64,000 bases of DNA from Zeimonas sp032027205 (GTDB lineage: Bacteria; Pseudomonadota; Gammaproteobacteria; Burkholderiales; Burkholderiaceae_E): contig JAVSMN010000001.1 of assembly GCA_032027205.1 (NCBI GenBank), forward strand, positions 1,984,219 to 2,048,218. The letters run 5' to 3'. The notes under the pieces were generated by a model. The model was given only the letters and a program-made list of their open reading frames with translations. It ran no database searches and was not told the origin of the DNA. Below, one piece after another: positions 32,626 through 41,579 of the stretch (its first letter is position 1; each line of letters opens with the position of its first letter). The position numbers were made by a program, and so were the translations under genes.

Positions 32626-33213
32626 TCACGGCGTCGACGGGTCGACGACGAGGGTCTGCGCGACCGGCGCCAGCTCGCAATCGCCCGCGTGGCCGCGCCG
32701 CTCGAGAACGACGAAGTCGCCGTCGCGCAGCGCGAGCAGTGGGTGGTGCCAGACGCCGCGCGCGAAGTGCACGCCGCAGCGCCCGTCGACGCCGAATGCG
32801 CGCATCGTCTCCAGATTGGGCCTTGCATCGCCGAGCGCGACGACGACGACGAAGGGGACGCCGCCGAGCGGCACGAAAGTCTGTCCGCCAAGACGATGAC
32901 GCTCGAGCGAGCGAACGACGAAGGGCAGTGCGACGCCTTGCGCGCGGAACAAGGCGAGTGCGGGCCGTCCGCCGTCGCCGACGAGATCGGGGTCCGGCAG
33001 GTCGAAGCGCTGCGCGGTGCCGTCATTGATCGGACGGCCCACCGGAGCGCCGGCTGCGGCGACGAAGCCGAACCGCGCGAAAGCGTCGGCTGCCAGCGGT
33101 TGCAGGACGAGCGTACGGACGGTGCCCGCTTCTCCGCTTGTGCCGGCTGCCGCAGCGATCGGCGTTCCTTCGGACGATCTGTCGTTTGACGCGCGGGACG
33201 CGGCCGTCGTCAC
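32626..33213 (-). CDS. allA: Ureidoglycolate lyase
   Basis: The 195-aa product contains the ureidoglycolate lyase fold and motifs: RTLVLQPLAADAFARFGFVA, GRPINDGTAQRFDLPDPDL, SLERHRLGGQTFVPLGG and GVHFARGVWHHPLLAL, with the HH pair near the active site. The enzyme releases urea from ureidoglycolate to give glyoxylate in purine (allantoin) breakdown. I chose GTG 33213 because it overlaps the SOD stop (GTGA); this adds ~31 poorly conserved residues before the family start, and no better start lies nearer. No other allantoin genes are in the window. Confidence 0.85.
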   Translation of the reverse strand: MTTAASRASNDRSSEGTPIAAAAGTSGEAGTVRTLVLQPLAADAFARFGFVAAAGAPVGRPINDGTAQRFDLPDPDLVGDGGRPALALFRAQGVALPFVVRSLERHRLGGQTFVPLGGVPFVVVVALGDARPNLETMRAFGVDGRCGVHFARGVWHHPLLALRDGDFVVLERRGHAGDCELAPVAQTLVVDPSTP

Positions 33214-33746
33214 CTGGCCGCGATCACGCCGCACGCGACGCGCGAGCCCGAGTCGCCGGCCGGCTGCGAGCGGAAGTCGTCGCGCTGCGCGTGCACGACC
33301 ACGGAACGGCCGACCAGGTTGGTCGCGCCGCCGCGCAGCGACGCCCCGCGGATCGTGGCGTTCAACCGCGCGTTGCCGTTTGCGTCGGCCTGAAGCATCG
33401 GCAGGTCGCCGAGGTGATGCTCGGCCTGCATCGGGTCGCCGTGCGGTTTGCCGGTCGGGTTGAAGTGCCCGCCGGCGCTGGTCCCGTCGGGCGCGCTGCA
33501 GTCGCCTTTCTCGTGAACGTGGAATCCGTGCGCGCCCGGCGTGAGACCGCTGAACGAGGCAGCGACGAGTACGTCGTCGCCGCGCTGCGTGAAGTCGACC
33601 GTGCCTCGGGCGGTATGGCCCTGTGTAGATGCGACGTCGGCTTTCGCTCTCGCGTGCGACGAGCCTCCCCACGGCATAGATGAGCAGCCGGTCAACAGCA
33701 CGATTATTGCCGCGGCGGTGGCTGGAATTGCGACGGTTGTTTTCAT
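33210..33746 (-). CDS. sodC: Cu/Zn superoxide dismutase lipoprotein
   Basis: A 178-aa precursor with a lipobox (IIVLLTGC) for attachment to the outer or inner membrane facing the periplasm. The SodC signature is clear: HGFHVHEKGDCSAPDGTSAG gives two copper histidines and the disulfide cysteine, GGHFNPTGKPHG and EHHLGDLP give the bridging and zinc ligands with the aspartate, and SVVVHAQRDDF gives the last copper ligand; RVACGVI supplies the second cysteine. Detoxifies periplasmic superoxide. The gene overlaps allA by 4 bp, an odd pairing. Confidence 0.93.
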   Translation of the reverse strand: MKTTVAIPATAAAIIVLLTGCSSMPWGGSSHARAKADVASTQGHTARGTVDFTQRGDDVLVAASFSGLTPGAHGFHVHEKGDCSAPDGTSAGGHFNPTGKPHGDPMQAEHHLGDLPMLQADANGNARLNATIRGASLRGGATNLVGRSVVVHAQRDDFRSQPAGDSGSRVACGVIAAR

Positions 33747-33870
33747 GTGTCTCCTTTGTGTTTTCGAGAGAACAGAACAGTGTCAGATCGATTGGCCCTG
33801 CCGTTTCGGTTTTCTCGCATCGCCGCGTGGTGTCGGACGCGCTGGCGCAGCCATCGAGGTCTTTTGCCGG

Positions 33871-34659
33871 TCAGAAATTGATCCCCAGCCACTCGCGCAC
33901 CTGCTCGTGCAGGTCGCCGGCGAAGTCGGCAGGCGTTCCGTCGGCGGTGATCTCGCCGAGGCTCAACACGTAGACGTGGTCCGACATGGCGACGACGCGG
34001 CGCACGTTGTGGTCGACGAGCAAGATGCCCATGCCGGATTTCGCGAAGGCGGCGATCCACTGGAACACCTCGGCGGCCACGCGCGGCGCCAGTCCGATGC
34101 TCGGCTCGTCGATCAGGCACACCTTCGGCTGCACCATGTATGCCTTGGCGAACTCGAGCGACTTCTGCTGGCCGCCCGAGAGGTCGCCGGCCTGCGCGGA
34201 GAGCTTCTCCTTCAGCACCGGAAAGCGCTCGAGCGTGTCCGCGTAACGCTGCTCGAGAACGTCGCCGAACTGCCGGTGCCGGCCCTCGAGCGCCAGGCGC
34301 AGGTTCTCGGCGACCGTCATGTACGGAAACAGGCTCGATTCCTGCGGGATGTACCACAGGCCGTCGTCGATCATCGTGTGCGCCGGCTTGCCCGAGATGT
34401 CCCTGCCGCGCCACGCGACGCGCCCGGATTTCGGGTGCAGGAAACCGCAGATCGTCTTCATCAGCGTGGATTTGCCCGCGCCGTTCAGTCCGATCAGGCC
34501 GCTGATGTGGCCGGCTCTCACCGACAACGACACGTTGCGCAGCACGTCGATGTCACCCAGATAACCGGCGGTGACGTTCTCGATGGTGAGCAGCGCTTCG
34601 GCGCTGCCGGCAGGCCTCTCGCTGGACGCCGACCGCATCGCGGGCGCTGCTTCAGCCAT
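33871..34659 (-). CDS. ABC transporter ATPase (LivF-like), amidase cluster
   Basis: 262 aa with Walker A GLNGAGKSTLM, signature DLSGGQQKSLEF and Walker B KVCLIDEPSIGLAP. A ~20-residue Ala/Ser-rich extension precedes the ABC domain (LLTIENVTAGYLGDIDVL). It overlaps the LivG-like gene by 8 bp and is the last gene of the operon amidase, binding protein, LivH, LivM, LivG, LivF. The sequence differs clearly from the LivF of the 10.8-kb importer, so the two systems are not recent duplicates. Confidence 0.88.
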   Translation of the reverse strand: MAEAAPAMRSASSERPAGSAEALLTIENVTAGYLGDIDVLRNVSLSVRAGHISGLIGLNGAGKSTLMKTICGFLHPKSGRVAWRGRDISGKPAHTMIDDGLWYIPQESSLFPYMTVAENLRLALEGRHRQFGDVLEQRYADTLERFPVLKEKLSAQAGDLSGGQQKSLEFAKAYMVQPKVCLIDEPSIGLAPRVAAEVFQWIAAFAKSGMGILLVDHNVRRVVAMSDHVYVLSLGEITADGTPADFAGDLHEQVREWLGINF

Positions 34660-35389
34660 GTTCGACCTCGTCGGCGGCATCCTCTCCCAGGTACGCCTCG
34701 ATGACCGACGCGTCCTGCAGCACCTGCTGCGTCGGGCCCTCGGCGAGCACCTTGCCCGCGTTCATGCACACCGAGCGCGGGCACAACTCGACGACCACCG
34801 GCATGTCGTGACTGACCAGCACGAAGGTCTGTCCGTCCGCGTTGCGCCGCCGGATGAACGCGCCCATTGTCTCCTTCATCACCGGGTGAACGGCGGCGAA
34901 GGGCTCGTCGAGCAGCGCGAGACGAGGCGGAACCATGAAGCACATGCCGAACTCGAGCAGCTTCTTCTGCCCGCCCGACAGCTGCCCGCCGTCCAGGTGC
35001 ATCACGTGCGCGAGCTGCAGTTCTTCGAGCAGTTCGACGGCGCGTCGAGTGGCGGCGGCTTCGTCCAGTCCCATCGCCAATCCGCAGACGACGAGGTTGT
35101 CGAAGGCGCTGACGCGCGCGAAAACGCGCGTCATCTGGAACATGCGCAGCACGCCGAGCCGAGTGAGCTGCGTCGGGTTCAGCCCCAGCACCTCACGCCC
35201 GTCCAGGCGCACGCGGCCGGTGTCGGCCTTCATGTGACCCGAGAGCAGGTTCAGCAGCGTCGTCTTGCCCGAGCCGTTCGGACCGATCAGGCCGAGCAGC
35301 TCGCCTTCGTCGACGTGCAGGCTGGCCGCGTCGACCGCGCGCAGGCCGCCGAAGCGTTTGGTCACCGACTCGACCTCGAGCAGCGCCAT
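34652..35389 (-). CDS. ABC transporter ATPase (LivG-like), amidase cluster
   Basis: 245 aa with Walker A GPNGSGKTTLLN, Q-loop RMFQMTRVF, signature QLSGGQKKLLEFG and Walker B LALLDEPFAAVHPV, and the LivG-type ending VIEAYLGEDAADEVEHG. It shares one base with the preceding LivM stop (TGATG-type junction). It forms the heterodimeric motor with the LivF-like protein encoded next. Assigned to transport of the amidase substrate by context. Confidence 0.9.
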   Translation of the reverse strand: MALLEVESVTKRFGGLRAVDAASLHVDEGELLGLIGPNGSGKTTLLNLLSGHMKADTGRVRLDGREVLGLNPTQLTRLGVLRMFQMTRVFARVSAFDNLVVCGLAMGLDEAAATRRAVELLEELQLAHVMHLDGGQLSGGQKKLLEFGMCFMVPPRLALLDEPFAAVHPVMKETMGAFIRRRNADGQTFVLVSHDMPVVVELCPRSVCMNAGKVLAEGPTQQVLQDASVIEAYLGEDAADEVEHG

Positions 35390-36387
35390 CAGCGCGCCTC
35401 CTTTGCCGCCGGGGCGCTTGCGGCGCGTCGCCCGGCGAACGCGTCACGCGCCAGGCCCCACAGGCCTTCGCGGAAGAAGCGCGCGAACACGATGACGAGA
35501 AGCGCGAAGACGATCATCTGGATGTTGCCGACGTCGCGCAGCATCTCGGAGGCGACGTAGACGAGGACGGCGCCGATCAGCGGCCCGACCAGCGTTCCCA
35601 TGCCGCCGATGACGACCATCGCGATGACGATGCCGGTCTGCGCGATCAGTCCGAGCTCGGGGCTGACGAGTTGCGCGAAGGTGCCGTACAGGCCGCCGGC
35701 GAAACCGCAGATCGCGCAGCTGACGAAGAACGCGATCGTCTTCGCGCGCACTACGTCGATGCCGCGGCTGGCCGCGCCGATCTCGTCGTCGCGGATGGCC
35801 AGCAGGTAGCGGCCGATCGGCGCGCGCAGCATCGCGTAGACGACGAGCGTGGAGGCGACGAGCGCGACCAGGAACAGGTAGTAGTTCGCGACGTGGGTCT
35901 CGACGAGCGGCGGCACGTTCAGGCCCTGGTCGCCGCGCGTGAAGTCGATCGAGTTGTAGATGACCAGCCGCGCGATCTCGGCGAAGGCCAGCGTGGTCAA
36001 CGCCAGGTACGGCCCCGACAATCGCAGCACGATGCGCCCGAGAACCAGGCCGATCAGGCCGGGGACGACGATCGCCAGGGGCAGTCCGATCGCAAGCGGA
36101 ATCTGCCAGTGCCAGGCGGCGAGGCCCGTGGTGTAGGCGCCGAGCATCGCGAAGGCCGCGGGCGCGAGCGAGAACTGCCCGGTGTAGCCGGCCAGAAGAT
36201 TCCAGCCCACCGAGAGCATCGCGAAATACATGCTGACGATCAGCACGCCGAGCCAGTACGGCGACGAGATGCCTAGCGGCAGCAGCGCGAGCGCGGCCAG
36301 CACGACCAGGGCCAGGCGCAGTTCCTGCGCGAGCTTGTTGCGGAGGAAGTTGCGGTGTGCGGGGACGTGCACTTCGGGAGCCGCCAC
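35389..36387 (-). CDS. ABC transporter permease (LivM-like), amidase cluster
   Basis: The 332-aa permease starts at GTG 36387, three codons into APEVHVPAHRNFLRNKL, two bases after the LivH stop. About nine membrane helices and the coupling loop LLAIRDDEIGAASRGIDVVR identify it as LivM type; RLSGPYLALTTLAFAEIARL is another family block. The C-terminus is Ala-rich and basic. It pairs with the LivH-like protein. Confidence 0.88.
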   Translation of the reverse strand: MAAPEVHVPAHRNFLRNKLAQELRLALVVLAALALLPLGISSPYWLGVLIVSMYFAMLSVGWNLLAGYTGQFSLAPAAFAMLGAYTTGLAAWHWQIPLAIGLPLAIVVPGLIGLVLGRIVLRLSGPYLALTTLAFAEIARLVIYNSIDFTRGDQGLNVPPLVETHVANYYLFLVALVASTLVVYAMLRAPIGRYLLAIRDDEIGAASRGIDVVRAKTIAFFVSCAICGFAGGLYGTFAQLVSPELGLIAQTGIVIAMVVIGGMGTLVGPLIGAVLVYVASEMLRDVGNIQMIVFALLVIVFARFFREGLWGLARDAFAGRRAASAPAAKEAR

Positions 36388-36389
36388 GT

Positions 36390-37280
36390 TCAGACCTCCC
36401 GCACGCGTTCGCCGAACAGGCCCTGCGGGCGCAGCAGCAGCACGAGGATCAGCAGCACGAGGCCGAAGGTGTCGCGATAGTCGTACGACAGGTAGACGGC
36501 GCCGAAGCTCTCGAGCACGCCGAGCAGCAGGGCGGCGACGATGCTGCCCGGGATCGAGCCCATGCCGCCGATGACGACGATCACGTAGGACTTGATCGCG
36601 GGGAAGATGCCGACGTCGGGTGACGGATTGATCACCGGCGCGAGTAGCGCGCCGGCGAGCGCGGCGAGCACGCCCGAGGCCATGAAGACGATGCTGCTCG
36701 CGCGCGCCGTGTCGATGCCGGCGATCGACGCGCCGAGCCGGTTCTGCGCGACTGCCTGCACCTGGCGGCCCCACAGCGAGCGTTTCAGGAAGAGCGCGAG
36801 CGCCACCAGCAGCACGATCGCGACGGCGGCGGTGATCAGCTTCTGGCCGCTGATCATGAACGGGCCGATCGCCATGCGCGTGACGTCGGACAGCGACGGC
36901 CCGCGCATCGGATAGGGGCCGACGATCTTGTCGACGAGGTTGATCAGCAGCAGCGACAGGCCGAAGGTGACGACGACGGCGTACTCGTCCTTCATCAATC
37001 CCCACGAGCCGTAGCCTTCGTACAGCGGACGCATCAGCCAGCGTTCGGTCGCCCAGCCGAGCAGCGCACCGGCGGCCGCAGCCGCCGGCAGCGCGAGCCA
37101 CGGCGGTACGCCGAGCGCCAGCGAAACCAGCGTGTAGGTGTACGCGCCGATCATGTAGAACTCGCCGTGCGCGAAGTTCACGATCTTCAGGATGCCGAAG
37201 ATCATCGTCAGGCCGACGGCCATCAGCGCGTAGAACAGCCCGATGATCAGGCCGTTGACGAAGAGGTCCAGGACGAGCAA
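36390..37280 (-). CDS. ABC transporter permease (LivH-like), amidase cluster
   Basis: 296 aa, LivH type: FVNGLIIGLFYALMAVGLTM at the start, IVNFAHGEFYMIGAYTY, and coupling loop VQAVAQNRLGASIAGIDTAR. The start codon appears to be TTG at 37280 with GGGAGA six bases upstream; no ATG/GTG gives the family N-terminus. It follows the binding-protein gene by 78 bp. Use of TTG may keep permease levels below those of the binding protein. Confidence 0.87.
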   Translation of the reverse strand: MLVLDLFVNGLIIGLFYALMAVGLTMIFGILKIVNFAHGEFYMIGAYTYTLVSLALGVPPWLALPAAAAAGALLGWATERWLMRPLYEGYGSWGLMKDEYAVVVTFGLSLLLINLVDKIVGPYPMRGPSLSDVTRMAIGPFMISGQKLITAAVAIVLLVALALFLKRSLWGRQVQAVAQNRLGASIAGIDTARASSIVFMASGVLAALAGALLAPVINPSPDVGIFPAIKSYVIVVIGGMGSIPGSIVAALLLGVLESFGAVYLSYDYRDTFGLVLLILVLLLRPQGLFGERVREV

Positions 37281-37358
37281 GGGGCGTCTCCCGCCGCGCC
37301 TCGCGCGAAGGCGAGGCGCGGTGCGGCTGGCTCGATGTGCGACGTCAGCGCGCCGCCG

Positions 37359-38570
37359 TCACTTCGAGGGCTTCTTGATGCGGTCGACGTGCAAGGGTTC
37401 GCCGGGCACCTGGATCAGCGTCGTCTGGCTCAGCGGCTGGTCGATCTCGGTGAGCTGGTAGGTGACGTACGGAATGTCGACCCACTGCTGGTAGGTGTAG
37501 CCGGGCTCCGGCGAGAACTTGAAGGTGCCGCGCGTGCCCGAGAAGTTCATCTTCTGCAGTGCGTCGATCATCTTCGCGCTGTCGGTGGAGTTGGCCTGCT
37601 TGATCGCGTCGGCAATCAGCAGCACCGAGTCGGCGGCCTGGAAGATCAGCCGGTTCGGCTCTTTCTTGTGCTCCTTCTGATAGATGTCGGCCACCTGCTT
37701 GCCGAGCTCGGGCATCGGCATCTTCGGGTGATACAGGCCGAAGGCGAGCATGTACTTGCCGGCTTCCTTCACGTTCTGCCAGAAGTCGGGGTAGTCGGCG
37801 ATGCCGGCGCCGTCGTAGAAATAGGTCTTCGCGCTGGGCGCGACGCCCTGCTCGTAGATCTGGTTCATCAGGATGTACGCGGCCGGCGGCAGCATGATGT
37901 TGACGACCAGATCGGGCGTGCTCGCGCGCAGCGGCAGCACGGCGGGGGTGAAGTCCTTGCCGGCGCGATCGAGCGCGACGTACTTGTACGAAGTGTCCGG
38001 CGCCGCCTTCTTCAGGAACTCGCCGAGCAGCTTCGCCTGGCCGATGCCGTAGTCGGTGTTCTCGGCGAATGCGATGACGCTCTTGACCTTCAACGCGGCG
38101 ATCGTCTCGGCCATCGCCGACGAGACGCGCGTGTTGTAGTTGCCGGGGTTGAAGACCTCCGGGTAGCCCTTCTTGCGGATGTCGTCGGACCAGCAGTTCG
38201 TGTCGATGTACGGCGTCTTGTAACGGTGCGCGACTTCGATCGCAGCCAGGCACACCGAGCTTTGATGCCCGCCGGTGACCGCCACGACCTTGTCGCGCGT
38301 GATCAGCTTCTCCGCGGCGGCGCGGCCCTTCTCCGGAATGCCCTGGTCGTCCTCGTAGATCATCTGCAGCGGCCGGCCGAGCACGCCGCCCTTGTCGTTG
38401 ATCATCTTCGTGACGATCTCGATGCCGTCCTTCACTTGCGTGCCCTGCACGACGGAGCCCGGGGGCGATTGCGCGATGCTCACCCCGACGACGATCGGGT
38501 CGGCCGCCTGGCCGGACAGCGCAAATGCCGCAGCCGAGGCTGCGACGGCGAATCGGAACAGGTGTTTCAC
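37359..38570 (-). CDS. ABC transporter substrate-binding protein, amidase cluster
   Basis: A 403-aa precursor: signal peptide KHLFRFAVAASAAAFALSGQ cut near AADPIVVG, then the LivK/amide-binding fold (IAQSPPGSVVQGTQVKDGIE, GQAKLLGEFLKKAAPDTSYK). GTG start with AAGGAG upstream. It overlaps the amidase stop by 4 bp (GTGA), so capture and hydrolysis are coupled. The Liv family includes amide and urea receptors, which suits the amidase, but the ligand is not predictable from sequence. Confidence 0.87.
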   Translation of the reverse strand: MKHLFRFAVAASAAAFALSGQAADPIVVGVSIAQSPPGSVVQGTQVKDGIEIVTKMINDKGGVLGRPLQMIYEDDQGIPEKGRAAAEKLITRDKVVAVTGGHQSSVCLAAIEVAHRYKTPYIDTNCWSDDIRKKGYPEVFNPGNYNTRVSSAMAETIAALKVKSVIAFAENTDYGIGQAKLLGEFLKKAAPDTSYKYVALDRAGKDFTPAVLPLRASTPDLVVNIMLPPAAYILMNQIYEQGVAPSAKTYFYDGAGIADYPDFWQNVKEAGKYMLAFGLYHPKMPMPELGKQVADIYQKEHKKEPNRLIFQAADSVLLIADAIKQANSTDSAKMIDALQKMNFSGTRGTFKFSPEPGYTYQQWVDIPYVTYQLTEIDQPLSQTTLIQVPGEPLHVDRIKKPSK

Positions 38571-40201
38571 GGCTTGCTCCTTCGGTTGGGTCCGATCAGT
38601 TCTTCGAGGCGTGCGCCCGTATCGAGGACGCGCCAGTCGTCGCCACGCCGCGCGGTGATCTGCACGCCGATCGGCGCGCCGTCCTCCCCGAGGCCGCACG
38701 GCAGCGTGAGCGCCGGCATTCCGGTGAGGTTGAACGGCATCGTGAGCGAGGTGAGTGCGGTGTGCAACGGGATTTCACGTCCGTCGATGACGGGAGCCGT
38801 CGCTCCGAGCCGCGGCGCGGCGATGCGCAAGGTCGGCGTGACGAGCACATCGACGTCGCTCATCGCTTCGTCGAAAGCGGCCGCCAGGTCGGCGCGGCCG
38901 CGCTGCGCGCGCGTGTACCAGATCGCCGGCAGGAACTGGCCGATCTCCAGCCGTACGCGCACGTCGGCGCCGAGCGTTTCGGGCTTCTCGAGCAGTCGTT
39001 GCCAGTGCAGGTCGGTGGCTTCGCTGCACAGCGTGACGAACTGCAGCGCAGCGCTCGATTCGAGTCCCGCGACGTCGACGTCGACGATCCGTGCCCCGTC
39101 GTCGCGCATTTTCGCGATCGCCGCTTCGACGGCGAAGCGCACGTCGTCGGCGATCGGCTCGAAGAAGTGCTTGCGCGGCACGCCGATGCGCAGCCCGACC
39201 AGTGACCCGGGCGCCGCCACGCGAGCGGCGCGGCCGGTGAGCACGGAGAACGCGAGCGACGCTTCGGCCACGCTCGCTGCAATCGGACCAACGTGATCGA
39301 GGCTCGCGCCGAGCGCCTGCGCACCGTCGCGCGGGACCGCATCGAAGCTCGGCTTGAAGCCGACCACGCCGCAGCAGGCAGCGGGGATGCGGATCGAGCC
39401 GGCGGTGTCGGTGCCGACGGCGATGCGCACGATGCCGGCGGCGACCGCGGCGGCGGATCCGCCGCTGGAGCCGCCCGGCGTGTGCGCCGGGTGGTCCGGG
39501 TTGACCACGCGTCCGAAGTGTGGGTTGTCGCTGGTGATGCCGTAGGCGAGTTCGTGCAGGTTCGTGGTGCCGATCACGATCGCGCCGGCGGCGCGCAGGC
39601 GAGCGACGGCGAGCGCGTCGTGATCCGCGACAGCGGCGCCTGCCGCATCCCCGGTGCCGTTCGTCTGTACGAAGCCGGCCACCGGCATCAGGTCCTTGAT
39701 CGCCACCGGCACGCCGGCCAGCGCGAGCGTTTCTCCAGCGCGCAGGCGGCGCTCGACCTGCGCGGCGGCGCCGTCGATCGCGCCGTCTTCGGTCAACGAG
39801 ATGAATGCGTGCAGGTCGTCGCGACGGCGCGCGTGTGCGACGGCCGCTCTTGCGGCTTGCGCGAGAGCGTCGGCCGCGGGGCGCGCGCGCTCTTCGGGTG
39901 CGGGGCGCGTGAGGCTTTCGGTCGTCGCGTGCGCGGGGCGGTCGGCTGCGTGCTGCACGGCGCCGTCGGCCGCGCCGTGGGCGATGCGAACGGTCGCGGG
40001 AGACGGCGTCAGATAGCCGAGATCGGCGCGTGGGCTCGACGATTCGAACGCGCGCAACTCGGGAAGATTGACGCGCAGGCGCTCGACCCACGCGGCGTGC
40101 CGGCCCGGATGCGGGTAGCGCGTGAGGCGCGCGATGGCGTCGAGCGCCTGCTCGAGGCGATCGGCGAGGTCGGAGGCGTCGCGGCGAAATGCTTCGGTCA
40201 A
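38567..40201 (-). CDS. Amidase (amidase-signature family) with N-terminal extension
   Basis: The 544-aa protein holds the Ser-cisSer-Lys triad of amidase-signature enzymes: lysine in GVPVAIKDLMPVAGF, the cis-serine in PGGSSGGSAAAVAAG and the nucleophile in GTDTAGSIRIPA. About 110 N-terminal residues precede the catalytic domain; their first part (DLADRLEQALDAIARLTRYP) resembles the small helical AtzG/DUF4089 partner found beside some amidases, so this may be a fusion, though that is tentative. It heads the operon with the Liv-type importer and diverges from the GntR regulator. Confidence 0.87.
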   Translation of the reverse strand: MTEAFRRDASDLADRLEQALDAIARLTRYPHPGRHAAWVERLRVNLPELRAFESSSPRADLGYLTPSPATVRIAHGAADGAVQHAADRPAHATTESLTRPAPEERARPAADALAQAARAAVAHARRRDDLHAFISLTEDGAIDGAAAQVERRLRAGETLALAGVPVAIKDLMPVAGFVQTNGTGDAAGAAVADHDALAVARLRAAGAIVIGTTNLHELAYGITSDNPHFGRVVNPDHPAHTPGGSSGGSAAAVAAGIVRIAVGTDTAGSIRIPAACCGVVGFKPSFDAVPRDGAQALGASLDHVGPIAASVAEASLAFSVLTGRAARVAAPGSLVGLRIGVPRKHFFEPIADDVRFAVEAAIAKMRDDGARIVDVDVAGLESSAALQFVTLCSEATDLHWQRLLEKPETLGADVRVRLEIGQFLPAIWYTRAQRGRADLAAAFDEAMSDVDVLVTPTLRIAAPRLGATAPVIDGREIPLHTALTSLTMPFNLTGMPALTLPCGLGEDGAPIGVQITARRGDDWRVLDTGARLEELIGPNRRSKP

Positions 40202-40260
40202 GGCAGTGGCTGCGAGGGCGGCGTCGGTGCGCTACAGTTGCCGCCGTTGATTCCGGCTTG

Positions 40261-40280
40261 CGGTCTGACCGGTCAGACCG
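40261..40280. promoter_or_regulatory. Perfect 20-bp palindrome, candidate GntR/FadR operator
   Basis: CGGTCTGACCGGTCAGACCG is its own reverse complement. It lies in the 113-bp gap between the divergent amidase (start 40201) and GntR-regulator (start 40315) genes, 35 bases before the latter. The nested GGTC-n-GACC halves resemble the TGGT-n-ACCA-type sites of FadR-subfamily regulators. No T-run follows, so a terminator is unlikely. Confidence 0.6.
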
Positions 40281-40314
40281 GCTTGTCCGGGCATCCTGCC
40301 GAGGGTCCCGCGCG

Positions 40315-41016
40315 ATGTCAATCCCGATGCGTACCGTAGAGCACGTCGCGCACCAGCTTCAGCAGCGGATCCGGCGTGGCGAATGGAAGCAGGGCGGCCG
40401 CTTGCCCGGGCAGCGCCAACTCGCCGACGATCTCGGCGTCAGCCGCGCCTCGCTGCGCGAGGCGATCACCATGCTCGAAGGTCTCGGCCTGCTGCGCAGC
40501 GAAGCGGGTCGCGGCGTCTTCCTCGCGGCGCCGGGCGAGAAGGGCCGCGGAGCGGCCTACGGACTCTGGCGATTCCACGGGCGCTATGCGCTGCGTGACG
40601 TATACCTGCTGCGCAGCCAGGTCGAGGAACTCGCGGTGGCGATGGCGGCGGCCGTCGTCACGAGCGCAGGGCTCGCGCGCCTGGCCCGTTGCGTGGCGAA
40701 GATGCAGGCCGGCGCCGACACCGGCGACCTGGTCGCGATGGCCGAGGCCGACAGCGCCTTCCATGCGGCGATCTTCGAGATCGCCGGAAGCCCGATGCTG
40801 GTCGAGCTCGCCGAGAGCCTGGCCGAGGTGGTCGAAGGCAGCCGTCGCGTGGCCTTTGCCGATCCGGCCCGCGTGCGCGAGCCGATCCGCGAGCACGCGC
40901 GAATCCTCGACGCCCTCGGTGATCGCTCGGGCAAGGCCGCGCGGCGCGCGATGCGCATGCACATCGTCAAGGCGGCGGGTCGCGCCGGGGTGGAGCTGAA
41001 GATCCCCGGCGTCTGA
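40315..41016 (+). CDS. GntR family regulator (FadR subfamily)
   Basis: A 233-aa protein: winged helix (LQQRIRRGEWKQGGRLPGQR, then LADDLGVSRASLREAITMLE) and an all-helical FCD effector domain (YLLRSQVEELAVAMAAAV, AEADSAFHAAIFEIAGSPML with the D/H residues that bind metal, and REHARILDALGD). FCD proteins sense carboxylic acids. It probably regulates the divergent amidase-importer operon and itself through the 20-bp palindrome at 40261-40280. Confidence 0.9.
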   Translation: MSIPMRTVEHVAHQLQQRIRRGEWKQGGRLPGQRQLADDLGVSRASLREAITMLEGLGLLRSEAGRGVFLAAPGEKGRGAAYGLWRFHGRYALRDVYLLRSQVEELAVAMAAAVVTSAGLARLARCVAKMQAGADTGDLVAMAEADSAFHAAIFEIAGSPMLVELAESLAEVVEGSRRVAFADPARVREPIREHARILDALGDRSGKAARRAMRMHIVKAAGRAGVELKIPGV

Positions 41017-41103
41017 CGCAGCGCAAGGCAGCCGGCCGCGCGCGATGCGCGAGGGCCCTACACTGTCGGTCACACACCCTCTCGCGGAGAGGAGGAGACT
41101 CGC

Positions 41104-41553
41104 ATGTACGAACGCATACTCGTGCCCTACGACGGCAGCCCCACCTCCGACGAGGCACTGGACGAGGCGGTCCGACTCGCCAAGCTGTGCTCGTCGCGGC
41201 TGCGTCTCATCCACGTGGTCGATCCGCTGCTGTACATCACCGGCTTCGAGGTCGGTGCGGTGTACGCCAACGAGATCCTCCCGGGGCTGCTCGCCGCGGG
41301 CGAGGCGCTGTTGCGCAAGGCGCGCGATCCGATCGAGGCGCAGGGCCTCGACGTCGAGAGCGAGGTGATCCAGAGCAGCGGCGAGCGTGTCGCCCGCATC
41401 ATCGTCGAGCAGGCGGCGCTGTGGAAAGCCGAGCTGATCGTCCTCGGCACGCACGGCCGGCGCGGCGTCGACCGGGTCCTGATGGGCAGCGACGCCGAGC
41501 TGGTCGCGCGCACTTCGCCGGTTCCGGTGTTGCTCGTGCGCGCGAAAGCCTGA
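41104..41553 (+). CDS. Universal stress protein (UspA family)
   Basis: 149 aa; starts MYERILVPYDGSPTSDEALD and ends with the ATP-binding signature GTHGRRGVDRVLMGSDAE followed by LVARTSPVPVLLVRAK. This G-2x-G-9x-G(S) motif marks the nucleotide-binding Usp subgroup. A strong GGAGGAG precedes the ATG. It stands 26 bp before the amidohydrolase gene and may be co-transcribed with it. The partner pathway is unknown. Confidence 0.92.
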   Translation: MYERILVPYDGSPTSDEALDEAVRLAKLCSSRLRLIHVVDPLLYITGFEVGAVYANEILPGLLAAGEALLRKARDPIEAQGLDVESEVIQSSGERVARIIVEQAALWKAELIVLGTHGRRGVDRVLMGSDAELVARTSPVPVLLVRAKA

Positions 41554-41579
41554 AAGCTTCCTTCTGCGGAGAACGCCTC

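Noticed and set aside
40261..40280. Terminator interpretation of the 20-bp palindrome
   Set aside because: No loop, no T-run, and located between divergent starts.
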